Shown here: positions 1 to 6,830 of the stretch, piece after piece
Layout: the number at the start of each line of letters is the position of its first letter
How positions within the stretch are numbered: position 1 is the first letter of the stretch
Source of the DNA: an uncultured Blautia sp.
GTDB lineage: Bacteria; Bacillota; Clostridia; Lachnospirales; Lachnospiraceae
Assembly: GCA_900551715.1 (NCBI GenBank)
Contig: URXG01000038.1
Coordinates: 1 to 24,030, forward strand
Direction: 5' to 3'
DNA length: 24,030 nucleotides
Made by a program: the position numbers and the translations under genes
Notes under the pieces: generated by a model
Seen by the model: only the letters and a program-made list of their open reading frames with translations
Told to the model about the DNA's origin: nothing
Database searches by the model: none

Positions 1-8
1 TCATCTCA

Positions 9-24
9 CTACCTGAAGAGGTAG
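9..24. repeat. Short hairpin downstream of the VanZ-like gene
   Basis: A 6-bp perfect inverted repeat, CTACCT / AGGTAG with a 4-nt loop, lies just past the 3' end of the minus-strand vanZ-like gene. No T-tract follows on either strand, so it is not a convincing terminator. Nothing else is visible in the first 47 bases. Confidence 0.3.
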
Positions 25-47
25 GAGAATTCTTGTTATATATCATG

Positions 48-569
48 TTAAAATTTCATAAATTTTATAATCTGATAAATCCCATACCCTAGGCAGCCTC
101 CAAGAACGTTCATCACTACATCATCCAGCTGACAGAATCCTCTTCCTGTAAAAAGCTGGACGTTCTCAATAAGTATGGATAAAGCAGCACTTATAAATAA
201 TATTTCCCGGAAACGTACATGACGTCTGCCGGACATGGGAATCAGAATTCCCAGCGGCAGAAACATGATCACATTTTCTATCACATAGGCATGTGCCTGC
301 CAGGTAACACCCCAGGTGGAAAAAAGCCCAAGATCTATACCACTTCTAGAGCCCGGTTCTCTGGAAAAAAATGTCTGAATGATCACTACCACACTGTAAA
401 TACACAAAAGCCAGATTCCGAGAAGTTTCCGAAATCCCATCTTCTTTTTCGTTATTTTGTTAATCAGCCCGATAATTCCTGCCAGCAGGATCCCGACCAC
501 AATTCCTGCCGGTATATAGGTAATCGGCTGTTTCATATCTTCTATCAGGTAACTAATAAGTTCTTTCAT
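48..569 (-). CDS. VanZ-like family membrane protein
   Basis: A 173-residue protein with the VanZ-like layout: hydrophobic segments near residues 18-37, 48-66, 93-111, 121-135 and 152-168. The polar signature of the family is visible: N99 in an ENVIMFLPLG segment, then E135, Q138, R143, D149-D150 and N154 across the last two helices. VanZ itself gives low-level teicoplanin resistance, but most VanZ-like proteins in Clostridia have unknown roles, so no drug resistance is claimed. A GGGAG ribosome binding site 9 nt upstream of the ATG supports the start. It is transcribed alone, divergently from the Ig-like secreted protein gene. The length is normal for the family. Confidence 0.85.
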   Translation of the reverse strand: MKELISYLIEDMKQPITYIPAGIVVGILLAGIIGLINKITKKKMGFRKLLGIWLLCIYSVVVIIQTFFSREPGSRSGIDLGLFSTWGVTWQAHAYVIENVIMFLPLGILIPMSGRRHVRFREILFISAALSILIENVQLFTGRGFCQLDDVVMNVLGGCLGYGIYQIIKFMKF

Positions 570-694
570 TAAAATAAGCTCCCTTCCTGGAGCCTATTTT
601 AGCAAAATCTGTTCTGTTATTCCATGGTATCCTTTATTTTTTAAGAAACATTTTTGCCTGTTGACGTATTTTGTATAGCTTTCTTTCTGTAAAA

Positions 695-703
695 TGTTAT
701 ACT
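695..703 (+). promoter_or_regulatory. Extended -10 promoter for the Ig-like protein gene
   Basis: The bases TG-T-TATACT form an extended -10 element (TATACT at 698-703), about 44 nt before the gene's start codon. No good -35 is seen at 17 nt; a TTGACG at 661-666 is too far away (31-nt spacer). Confidence 0.4.
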
Positions 704-746
704 TGTTCATATAACCCCAACACAAATCAAAAGGAGGAACGTGAAA

Positions 747-1448
747 ATGAAAAAACTTCTGAAAAAATTGCCTATATGTATGCTTACCGCAATGCTTATG
801 ATGATTACCCTGGCAATACCAGCTTATGCAAAGACCAGGACAGTTACATTAAAAACCACTTCTGCCACCTGTTATGGCAGAACCGCCAATTACAAAGACC
901 CATATATGAAAGGAACCTGGTGCGATAATCTCTATGTTATCAGTGATGTTTCCTACTCATTAAACGCCAAAATAACTTCCCTGAAATCCAGCAACCCCTC
1001 TGTTGCATCTATCGGTGTAAGAATTTCCACCGCAGGTGATGCGGCTCCTGAAGAAAAGATGGTATGTATCCGGGCGCATAAACCTGGTACAACCACTGTT
1101 TCTTATAAAGTAAACAATACTATTTACAAACGCAAAATAAAAGTTTATAAATATACTTCACCTTTTTCCAAAATAAAACTCGGCGGAAAAGATATAACTT
1201 CCAAATTTCGAAAAACCAATACCTATATACTTCCATACTCCAAATACAAAGACAAAACTCTCAAAGTCAGCTATAAAGCTGTCCCCAAGAGGAATATCGT
1301 TGTAACCTATCAGAAACGCGATGATTTATCAGCCAATATAGTATCCAATAACAAAACTTTCAAGGTAAAAAAAGGATGTATTTTAAGATTTACAGTTTCT
1401 AATTCCAGAACCAACGTTAAAGAAACCTGCTCCGTTATCTTCAAATAA
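747..1448 (+). CDS. Secreted protein with bacterial Ig-like (Big2-type) domain
   Basis: A 233-residue secreted protein. Residues 1-28 form a signal peptide: a lysine-rich N terminus, a hydrophobic core, and a cleavage site after AYA. Residues about 50-130 have a Big2-like pattern (SSNPSVASIG, then GTTTVSYKV). The rest is rich in Lys, Tyr and Thr with alternating beta-strand character. No sortase motif or membrane anchor is seen, so it is probably released or held by charge. The ATG at 747 is chosen over the GTG at 741 because the AGGAGG (732-737) is 9 nt from the ATG and only 3 nt from the GTG. Family-level function is unknown. It is monocistronic and ends in a strong terminator. Confidence 0.75.
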   Translation: MKKLLKKLPICMLTAMLMMITLAIPAYAKTRTVTLKTTSATCYGRTANYKDPYMKGTWCDNLYVISDVSYSLNAKITSLKSSNPSVASIGVRISTAGDAAPEEKMVCIRAHKPGTTTVSYKVNNTIYKRKIKVYKYTSPFSKIKLGGKDITSKFRKTNTYILPYSKYKDKTLKVSYKAVPKRNIVVTYQKRDDLSANIVSNNKTFKVKKGCILRFTVSNSRTNVKETCSVIFK

Positions 1449-1462
1449 TACACTTCTTTGCA

Positions 1463-1497
1463 AAAAACTTCCCGGCATTTTCCACCGGGAAGTTTTT
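1463..1497. terminator. Bidirectional intrinsic terminator
   Basis: A perfect 13-bp stem (1463-1475 with 1485-1497) encloses a 9-nt loop. Its core is CTTCCCGG / CCGGGAAG, with an A-run on the left and a T-run on the right, so it can stop the Ig-like gene from the left and the SH3b gene from the right. Confidence 0.9.
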
Positions 1498-1544
1498 ATA
1501 TTTACTCTTCTGACTTTATATATCAGAAAAAATCTTTGATATTT

Positions 1545-2138
1545 TTAATAGAGGTAATTTCTGTTCACATAACCAATACGGTCATATTTTGGTGAATATA
1601 CGGACCAGTAAGTTGCATCACTGGTATCCAGTACAGTTACGGTATCCCCTGTATAAAGTTCACCAATCTCGTTGCTGTCATCATATGCTTTGGCTGTTCT
1701 CAGTGCCAGATATCCTTTGGTTACGCTGACCGTGTAAACGTTTCTGCTGTAATCATTAGAGTAAGTATATGGCTCATAAGAAGGTTCGTAAGAATACTGA
1801 TTGTACTGCGGTACGTGAGTATAAGCCTGATAATACAGATAATTTTTATTAACATATCCGTACATGTTGTGCTTTGGAGAGTATACATACCAGTAAGTAC
1901 AGTCGCTGTAATCGCTTACTTCTACAACATCTCCTGAGTATAACTCACCGATCTCGTTACTGCTGTCATATGCTTTGGCTGTTCTCAGTGCCAGATATCC
2001 TTTGGCTACGCTGACTGTATAGGTATTCGGGGATGCCTGACAATTTTTTCCCATCAGTAACACTGCAAAAATAAATACTACTGTAAATGCTGTTGCCCAT
2101 TTGGCGATGATGTTCATCTGATCATTTTCTTTTCTCAT
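1545..2138 (-). CDS. Secreted or membrane-anchored protein with two SH3b repeats
   Basis: A 197-residue protein. Residues about 10-31 are one hydrophobic segment (signal peptide or anchor, followed by CQAS). Two near-identical SH3b repeats follow at residues 38-102 and 133-197, joined by a linker rich in Tyr, Ser, Pro and Gln. Each repeat carries the SH3_3-type motifs LALRT, NEIGELY, GD.V.V and YGYVN/IGYVN. SH3b domains commonly bind cell-wall peptide or glycan; no catalytic domain is attached, so the protein may be a wall-binding or adhesive factor. GGGAG 6 nt upstream supports the first ATG; a second ATG at codon 8 is possible. The repeats are also very similar at DNA level, which points to recent internal duplication. 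Confidence 0.75.
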   Translation of the reverse strand: MRKENDQMNIIAKWATAFTVVFIFAVLLMGKNCQASPNTYTVSVAKGYLALRTAKAYDSSNEIGELYSGDVVEVSDYSDCTYWYVYSPKHNMYGYVNKNYLYYQAYTHVPQYNQYSYEPSYEPYTYSNDYSRNVYTVSVTKGYLALRTAKAYDDSNEIGELYTGDTVTVLDTSDATYWSVYSPKYDRIGYVNRNYLY

Positions 2139-2318
2139 AAGGTTCTCCCTCTCTTTTCTATTTATTTTCTGATCACATCATAACCCGGCAGCTTTACATA
2201 TTTGTTCCGGAAACTGAAATCTTACAAAGTCATTTCCTCCATGTATTCCGAAATCTCCCTTTTTCACAAAAAATACTGTTATATTTCATGCACTTTTACT
2301 CAATTCCCTGATTGTTTA

Positions 2319-2347
2319 TTGAATCCCAATATGGGATATGCTATATT
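2319..2347 (+). promoter_or_regulatory. Promoter of the beta-helix protein gene
   Basis: A -35 element TTGAAT (2319-2324), a 17-nt spacer and an extended -10 (TGC then TATATT at 2342-2347). Transcription should start near 2354, about 33 nt before the ATG. Confidence 0.7.
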
Positions 2348-2386
2348 AAAAATCAGTTATCTACATATTACATAAGGGGGCAAATT

Positions 2387-4183
2387 ATGCGAAACAAAAT
2401 CATCACAATGGCACTTGCACTTACTGTTTCTATGAGTGGTATTCCTTTTGCAGGGTCAGTACAGGCAGATGCTTTTGAAAGTGAAACAATCGTTACCGAC
2501 GCTGTTGACAGCCAGTCCCAGGACACTGATCTGACAGCAGAAACTGATTCTGAAGAAGCCACTTCCCATGAGGCTGAAACCAGTGAAATCGATCCACAGG
2601 AAGCCTCTGTAGAAACAGACGAAGAAGACTCCGATGAGACTGGTGTTGCTGTAGAATCAGAAACAGAGGACACTGTCGAAGCTACAGAAGATACCGAAGA
2701 TTCCCAGTTCACCGCAGGTGACAGCGAAACAGAAGTTACTCTGGGTACTAATGGTCAGAAAGTAAAAGATACTTATGGGATCACTACCATTTATCAGGTT
2801 ACCGGTACCGGAAATGTAACGGAAGAAGTATCAGGTTACATCCAGAAATGCCACAGTCTTTCTACACCGGTAATGATCTATTTCCCATCCGGTTCTTATA
2901 CAATCACAGATCTTCTGAGAATTTACGATAATCTCTTTATTGTAGCAGAGGCAGACAGCAGTTTTTCAGGAGTTTCTGTCAACATGTCCGGTTCTTACAA
3001 TATGGTAAGCGGCGGTGTATGGACAAACTGTCCATTCCGGGTAGCAGGTAAATCCAGTCGCGTAGAAAACTGTACCATCGAAAATGCTCCGGAAAACGGT
3101 ATCAGCCATGGACATGGCATTGGTATTTATGACAGCAAAACTGTCACCATCTCCAACTGCAATATCATCCGGAATCTGGAATGTGGCATCTCTTTATTCA
3201 ACGGTTCTCATGCAGATGTAAGCGGATGTACAATTTCCAATAATGGTCATAATGGTATCGGTGTCCGTCAGAATGCTTCCGTTACAGTATCCAAATGTGT
3301 CCTGGACAACAACAAAAATGACGGTTTTGGCGTAGCAGACGGCTCTCAGGCAACGGTTACAGATTCTACTGTCAAGAGAAGCGGTGTGGCTGGTCTGGCT
3401 CTGTCTGACGGTTCTTCTGTCAGCTTCAAAGGATGTACCATCACCACTAGCAAATCCGCCAACATCACCATTTCCAACACCAAAGGTAATACCAAGCCTT
3501 CCACAGTAACGCTCCAGGGCAAAAACACAATCTCTAATTCTGCCAGATCCAATGGTATCAATGTCACTGGTAAAGGCAACACTGTTATCATCAATGGCAA
3601 CACCACCATTTCCGGCAATCATAACTACGGCATTTCCGTCAAAGCGTCTGCTGTACTGAAACTGACAGGTGCGGCATGTATCTCTGATCATCCATCCTAT
3701 GGTATCATTGTGGACAATGCTTCTGCTACTATCCGCAATGCCACCATCAAAAACAACAAACGCTGCGGAATCATTGTAAAAAACAAATCCAAAATAACTG
3801 AGATCAGCAACAACACTATCACAGGCAACAAACAGTATGGAATTTCTCTTCTTAATTCCACTGTCAGCAAAGTAAGCAAAAACAAACTCAGTAATCCTGC
3901 TGCACCTGCCGAGATCAATGTCAGCAGATGCAAAACCAGTGTCTCCAACCTTGCCAAAGTGACAGTAAATAAAGTAACTGCTTCTTCAAAAAAAATAAGT
4001 GGAACAGCCCAGAAAAAAGCTTCTCTTACCATCACCGGAGGAAACAAAACCTACAAAGGCAAAGCAGCTGCCAACGGCAAATACTCTGTAAAAATATCCA
4101 AACAGAAAAAAGGCAAAACTCTTCGTCTTGTAGTCAAAGACAAGAACCGGAACGAAGCATACACAACCACAAAAGTAAAATAA
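2387..4183 (+). CDS. Large secreted right-handed parallel beta-helix protein
   Basis: A 598-residue exported protein. Residues 1-29 are a signal peptide (cleavage after VQA). Residues 30 to about 115 are a low-complexity acidic Glu/Asp/Ser/Thr stretch, probably disordered. Residues about 120-510 contain many 20-24-residue PbH1-type turns (for example NGISHGHGIGIYDS, CGISLFNGS, NGIGVRQNAS, YGISVKAS, CGIIVKNKS), which form a pectate-lyase-like solenoid. The last 75 residues are a Lys/Thr-rich Ig-like (Big_6-like) domain. No lyase or glycosidase active site can be assigned; such folds often bind or cleave polysaccharide. No LPxTG or membrane anchor is present. The ATG at 2387 follows AAGGGGG by 6 nt and begins a proper signal peptide; an in-frame ATG at 2312 lies upstream of the promoter -10 and is rejected. 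Confidence 0.85.
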   Translation: MRNKIITMALALTVSMSGIPFAGSVQADAFESETIVTDAVDSQSQDTDLTAETDSEEATSHEAETSEIDPQEASVETDEEDSDETGVAVESETEDTVEATEDTEDSQFTAGDSETEVTLGTNGQKVKDTYGITTIYQVTGTGNVTEEVSGYIQKCHSLSTPVMIYFPSGSYTITDLLRIYDNLFIVAEADSSFSGVSVNMSGSYNMVSGGVWTNCPFRVAGKSSRVENCTIENAPENGISHGHGIGIYDSKTVTISNCNIIRNLECGISLFNGSHADVSGCTISNNGHNGIGVRQNASVTVSKCVLDNNKNDGFGVADGSQATVTDSTVKRSGVAGLALSDGSSVSFKGCTITTSKSANITISNTKGNTKPSTVTLQGKNTISNSARSNGINVTGKGNTVIINGNTTISGNHNYGISVKASAVLKLTGAACISDHPSYGIIVDNASATIRNATIKNNKRCGIIVKNKSKITEISNNTITGNKQYGISLLNSTVSKVSKNKLSNPAAPAEINVSRCKTSVSNLAKVTVNKVTASSKKISGTAQKKASLTITGGNKTYKGKAAANGKYSVKISKQKKGKTLRLVVKDKNRNEAYTTTKVK

Positions 4184-4198
4184 ATTTTCACATAGCAA

Positions 4199-4250
4199 AC
4201 AGGGGGGGATATTGACCTATTCATATATGACATGAATCCTGTATTTTTTT
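4199..4250 (+). terminator. Imperfect terminator of the beta-helix gene
   Basis: The right arm ATGAATCCTGT (4232-4242) is followed by A and seven T. The left arm is split into ACAGG (4199-4203) and ATTCAT (4219-4224) by a 15-nt G-rich insert. Part of that insert (4205-4213) can instead pair perfectly with 4259-4267, so two folds compete. Confidence 0.5.
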
Positions 4251-4276
4251 CATAACAGAATATCCCCTGGGGAGGC

Positions 4277-4304
4277 TTGTTTTATGCCATATCTTTGATA
4301 AAAT
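4277..4304 (+). promoter_or_regulatory. Promoter of the putative small RNA
   Basis: TTGTTT (4277-4282), a 16-nt spacer and an extended -10 (TGA then TAAAAT at 4299-4304). No ORF with a ribosome binding site follows. A start near 4311 would place the transcript at the foot of the structured RNA described next. Confidence 0.5.
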
Positions 4305-4310
4305 ATAGCT

Positions 4311-4488
4311 ATAGCATGACACAAGACGTTGTGTTATGTTTTACCCTATCTGATAAAGTTATTGAACCTCCGCTGATCAATAACTGATAAAGTGTATGGA
4401 CCTCCTTCCTTATAAACACTTTAGATAGCTCACTTACCCATATACAAAAAGGTACTTTCCCCGACCAGGAAAGTACCTTTTTGTATAT
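4311..4488 (+). ncRNA. Putative trans-acting small RNA with two ACCUCC loops
   Basis: The intergenic stretch between convergent genes folds into an ordered series of helices. A 5' hairpin comes first (4315-4324 with 4329-4338, one G-U pair). Next is a three-way junction closed by CTATCT (4346-4351) and AGATAG (4423-4428). Inside it, hairpin A has a 9-bp stem (4357-4365 with 4377-4385) and hairpin B a 7-bp stem (4389-4395 with 4416-4422). Both loops contain ACCTCC (4366-4371 and 4400-4405), which in RNA is complementary to GGAGGU Shine-Dalgarno sequences. The sequence TGATAAA precedes both inner stems. A 21-bp terminator stem closes the unit. C-rich loops that pair with ribosome binding sites are known in Firmicutes sRNAs such as RsaE. 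Expression and targets are inference. Confidence 0.6.
4440..4488. terminator. Strong bidirectional terminator (21-bp perfect stem)
   Basis: Arms 4440-4460 and 4468-4488 are perfectly complementary with a 7-nt loop. Each arm includes GGTACTTTCC or its complement flanked by A5/T5. It can end the putative sRNA on the plus strand and the DJ-1-like gene, at the end of the transporter operon, on the minus strand. Confidence 0.9.
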
Positions 4489-4507
4489 AAGCATATATAG
4501 TTTTTAC

Positions 4508-4534
4508 GTAACTGTGAGGGTACTGAGCAGTTAC
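4508..4534 (-). repeat. Fragment of the dispersed hairpin repeat
   Basis: Reverse-complemented, this reads GTAACTGCTCAGTACCCTC followed by ACAGTTAC, matching the first hairpin of the element at 21844-21986 with one change. Only this hairpin is kept. It sits just past the stop codon of the DJ-1-like gene. Confidence 0.75.
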
Positions 4535-4538
4535 ATTT

Positions 4539-5129
4539 TTACATTACAAAATCTGATTCACTTTCTGAATCCCAGCTGTATCCAATTTTCTCAGCAATAC
4601 TTTCGGCCATGGAAACATCTACCATATCACTGATTAATCCCAGAGTCATATCTATCGCAGCCATAGTGTTATTGCATGAATAATATTTGCCATCAGCACA
4701 CCATCTGATACCATTCATATAATCAATGCCTACTGTAAACATTCGTTTCCAGTTCTCATCATAATTATAATCTGCAATCTGTCTTCGGAATAAAAGTCCA
4801 CTCTTTGCCAAAAAAGCGGAACCATTCTGAACCATCATACAAAATTCAGCTTCTTCCACTGCCTCTTTTAACAGTTTACAGCCATTTTCCCCTTCCATAT
4901 GAAGAAAACTTTTAACGCCTTTTCCACCTGGCAGCAAAAAAACATCCTCTATTTCTATCGGATTTAAAGGCTCTGTCCAAACCTTAACTCCCTGCTTTCC
5001 AGTAACCAGACCGCCGCGCAAAGACAAGTAACGTACATAAAATTCATCTGGTCTGCTCCCGAAAATCTGTGCAGGACCAAATGCGTCCATTATTTCAAAA
5101 TCGTCAAACAGAAAAATATTTACTACCAT
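4539..5129 (-). CDS. DJ-1/PfpI-like protein lacking the nucleophilic cysteine
   Basis: A 196-residue protein of the class I glutamine-amidotransferase-like/DJ-1 superfamily. The N-terminal strand and turn read FLFDDFEIMDAFGP (conserved E12 and D15), and the fold continues with FLLPGGKG near residue 65. At the nucleophile elbow, where relatives have VCTGA, this protein has VQNGS: Q101 replaces Cys. The later signature AAIDMTLGLI near residues 157-166 is kept. It therefore probably lacks the usual hydrolase/chaperone chemistry and may be a binding or sensing protein. The gene begins 42 nt after the oligopeptide-type ATPase gene, has a GGAGG site 9 nt upstream, and is likely the last gene of the transporter operon. 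No DNA-binding domain is attached, unlike the AraC-type relatives. Confidence 0.75.
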   Translation of the reverse strand: MVVNIFLFDDFEIMDAFGPAQIFGSRPDEFYVRYLSLRGGLVTGKQGVKVWTEPLNPIEIEDVFLLPGGKGVKSFLHMEGENGCKLLKEAVEEAEFCMMVQNGSAFLAKSGLLFRRQIADYNYDENWKRMFTVGIDYMNGIRWCADGKYYSCNNTMAAIDMTLGLISDMVDVSMAESIAEKIGYSWDSESESDFVM

Positions 5130-5171
5130 AACTCCTGCCCTCCGGTTATCCCCATAATATATATATTTTTT

Positions 5172-5930
5172 TTACAATACTGAATCTATTAAATTTTTTG
5201 TATATTCCATTTTCGGATAATTGATGATCTCATCCGGGGTTCCACCTTCTACCACTTTTCCCTCATATAAAACCAGGACTCTGTCACAGAACATCTGAAC
5301 CAGTGCCAGGTTATGACAGATAAAAATAAAAGACAGTCCTTGTTTTTCTTTCAGTTCCTGAAGAAGTTCCATAATCTGTTTCTGAATCGTTACATCAAGT
5401 GCACTGGTTGCTTCATCACAGATCAGTACCTTTGGATTTACTGCAAGTGCTCTGGCTATAGCGGCTCTCTGACACTGTCCTCCACTCACTTCATGTGGAT
5501 ATCTCTTTGCATATTCACAGTCAAGCCCACATTGCTCCAGAAGCTCTGCAACTCTCTTTTCTGTTTCTGTTTTTTTCATTCCGCGATTACGAAGACTTTC
5601 TCCGATTCCATCACCCAGCGTCCTTCTTGGGTTAAAGGAACCAACCGGGTTCTGAAAAATCATTTGAATATTTCCATATACCTCTCTAAGCTGACTTTGT
5701 TTTAATCTGGTTATATCATTTCCATTGAATTTCAGAGTCCCTTCTGTTATATCAATAAGACGTGTAAGCATTTTTGCCAGTGTACTTTTACCGGAACCGG
5801 ATTCTCCTACAATTCCCAGAGACTCTCCCTCTTTTAAAACAAAACTTACATCATCCACCGCTTTAAAAGGATCTTTTCCCCTCTGTGTAAATATTTTTGT
5901 TAAATGTTCTGCTTCTAAAAGTATACTCAT
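5172..5930 (-). CDS. Oligopeptide/nickel-type ABC transporter ATPase (DppF/OppF-like)
   Basis: A 252-residue nucleotide-binding subunit that should power import with its DppD-like partner at the inner face of the two permeases. Visible motifs are Walker A GESGSGKST (residues 40-48), the Q-loop in MIFQNP, the ABC signature SGGQCQRAAIARAL, Walker B VLICDEATSALD, and the switch histidine in ICHNL. The C terminus is shorter than in many OppF proteins and lacks most of the usual oligopeptide C-terminal extension. Its ATG overlaps the stop of the upstream ATPase gene in an ATGA arrangement, a sign of translational coupling. The substrate class (peptide, nickel chelate or other) cannot be told from this subunit. 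Confidence 0.92.
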   Translation of the reverse strand: MSILLEAEHLTKIFTQRGKDPFKAVDDVSFVLKEGESLGIVGESGSGKSTLAKMLTRLIDITEGTLKFNGNDITRLKQSQLREVYGNIQMIFQNPVGSFNPRRTLGDGIGESLRNRGMKKTETEKRVAELLEQCGLDCEYAKRYPHEVSGGQCQRAAIARALAVNPKVLICDEATSALDVTIQKQIMELLQELKEKQGLSFIFICHNLALVQMFCDRVLVLYEGKVVEGGTPDEIINYPKMEYTKNLIDSVL

Positions 5931-6760
5931 GGCCGAACCTTCCTTTGCAGTTTAGGTACTGCTGCCAACAATTTTTTCGTATATGGATCTTCAGGATGTT
6001 CCAGTACCTTCACAGCAGAACCATATTCCACTGCCTTTCCGTCTTTAAGAACAAGAACTGTATCAGCCATCGCCCGGACAACCCCAATATCATGTGTTAC
6101 AATAATGATCGCTGTTCCAAACAGTTCTCTTAACTTAAGCATTTCTTTTACCACCTGACGCTGTACAGACACGTCCAAAGCACTGGTCGGTTCGTCTGCA
6201 AACAGAATCGGTGGATTCATAAGCATGGCAATAGCAATACCGGCTCTCTGGTTCATTCCTCCGGATAATTCAAAAGGATAACTGTCCCATACCCTCTGAC
6301 TGTCTTTGAAATTGAGTTTCTCAAACAGCTCCATTGCCCTGTCCTTTGCTTCACTTCTGGTTATTTTGACATGGGCACGCATACTTTCATAAATCTGCTC
6401 TCCAATTGTACGGATGGGGCAAAGAGATGCTCCTGCATCCTGAAAGATCATACCGATTTTTGCACCTCTGACTTTTCTTTTCTCTTTTTCCGGTATATCA
6501 AGTATATTTTGTCCCATATACCGGATATCTCCCTTTGTAACAAGCCCGTCAGAGCCAAGAAGCCCCATGGCCGCTTTGATCAGAGTACTTTTTCCACTGC
6601 CTGATTCACCTACAAGTCCCAGGATCTCTCCTGATTTAAGAGAAAAGTTTACATCTTGAACCACTGTCCTTCCACCAAATGATATCTCCACAGACTCATA
6701 TGTCAGTATCTTATTTTCTGTTTTGTTAATAATGGTGTCAGTATTAATGGTTTCAGGCAC
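5927..6760 (-). CDS. Oligopeptide/nickel-type ABC transporter ATPase (DppD/OppD-like)
   Basis: A 277-residue ATPase subunit paired with the following DppF-like protein. Motifs: Walker A GESGSGKST, MIFQDA (Q-loop), signature LSGGMNQRAGIAIAM, Walker B PILFADEPTSALD, and the H-loop in VTHDIG. The signature has MNQR in place of the common QRQR/MRQR, a mild departure. I place the start at the GTG at 6760 rather than the in-frame ATG at 6778, because the only strong Shine-Dalgarno (AAGGAGG, 6769-6775) lies inside the ATG-initiated coding sequence and is 8 nt before the GTG. If the ATG were used the protein would be 283 residues. The gene follows the binding-protein gene after a hairpin-containing spacer. 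Confidence 0.9.
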   Translation of the reverse strand: MPETINTDTIINKTENKILTYESVEISFGGRTVVQDVNFSLKSGEILGLVGESGSGKSTLIKAAMGLLGSDGLVTKGDIRYMGQNILDIPEKEKRKVRGAKIGMIFQDAGASLCPIRTIGEQIYESMRAHVKITRSEAKDRAMELFEKLNFKDSQRVWDSYPFELSGGMNQRAGIAIAMLMNPPILFADEPTSALDVSVQRQVVKEMLKLRELFGTAIIIVTHDIGVVRAMADTVLVLKDGKAVEYGSAVKVLEHPEDPYTKKLLAAVPKLQRKVRP

Positions 6761-6799
6761 TATAAACTCCTCCTTCATAAATCTTTAATAATTTTTAAT

Positions 6800-6823
6800 G
6801 GGGTCTGGTACTTCCCAGCCCCC
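6800..6823 (-). terminator. Intercistronic hairpin after the binding-protein gene
   Basis: On the minus strand GGGGGCTGG and CCAGACCCC form a 9-position stem with one G-A mismatch, followed by an AT-rich stretch without a proper T-run. It lies between the stop of the substrate-binding protein and the first ATPase gene. Such hairpins often stabilise the upstream mRNA or partly terminate, which would give more binding protein than ATPase. Confidence 0.45.
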
Positions 6824-6830
6824 GGAACTT

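Noticed and set aside
4309..4494. 61-codon open frame on the minus strand over the putative small RNA
   Set aside because: It starts inside the terminator stem, and the stretch is better explained by paired RNA helices.
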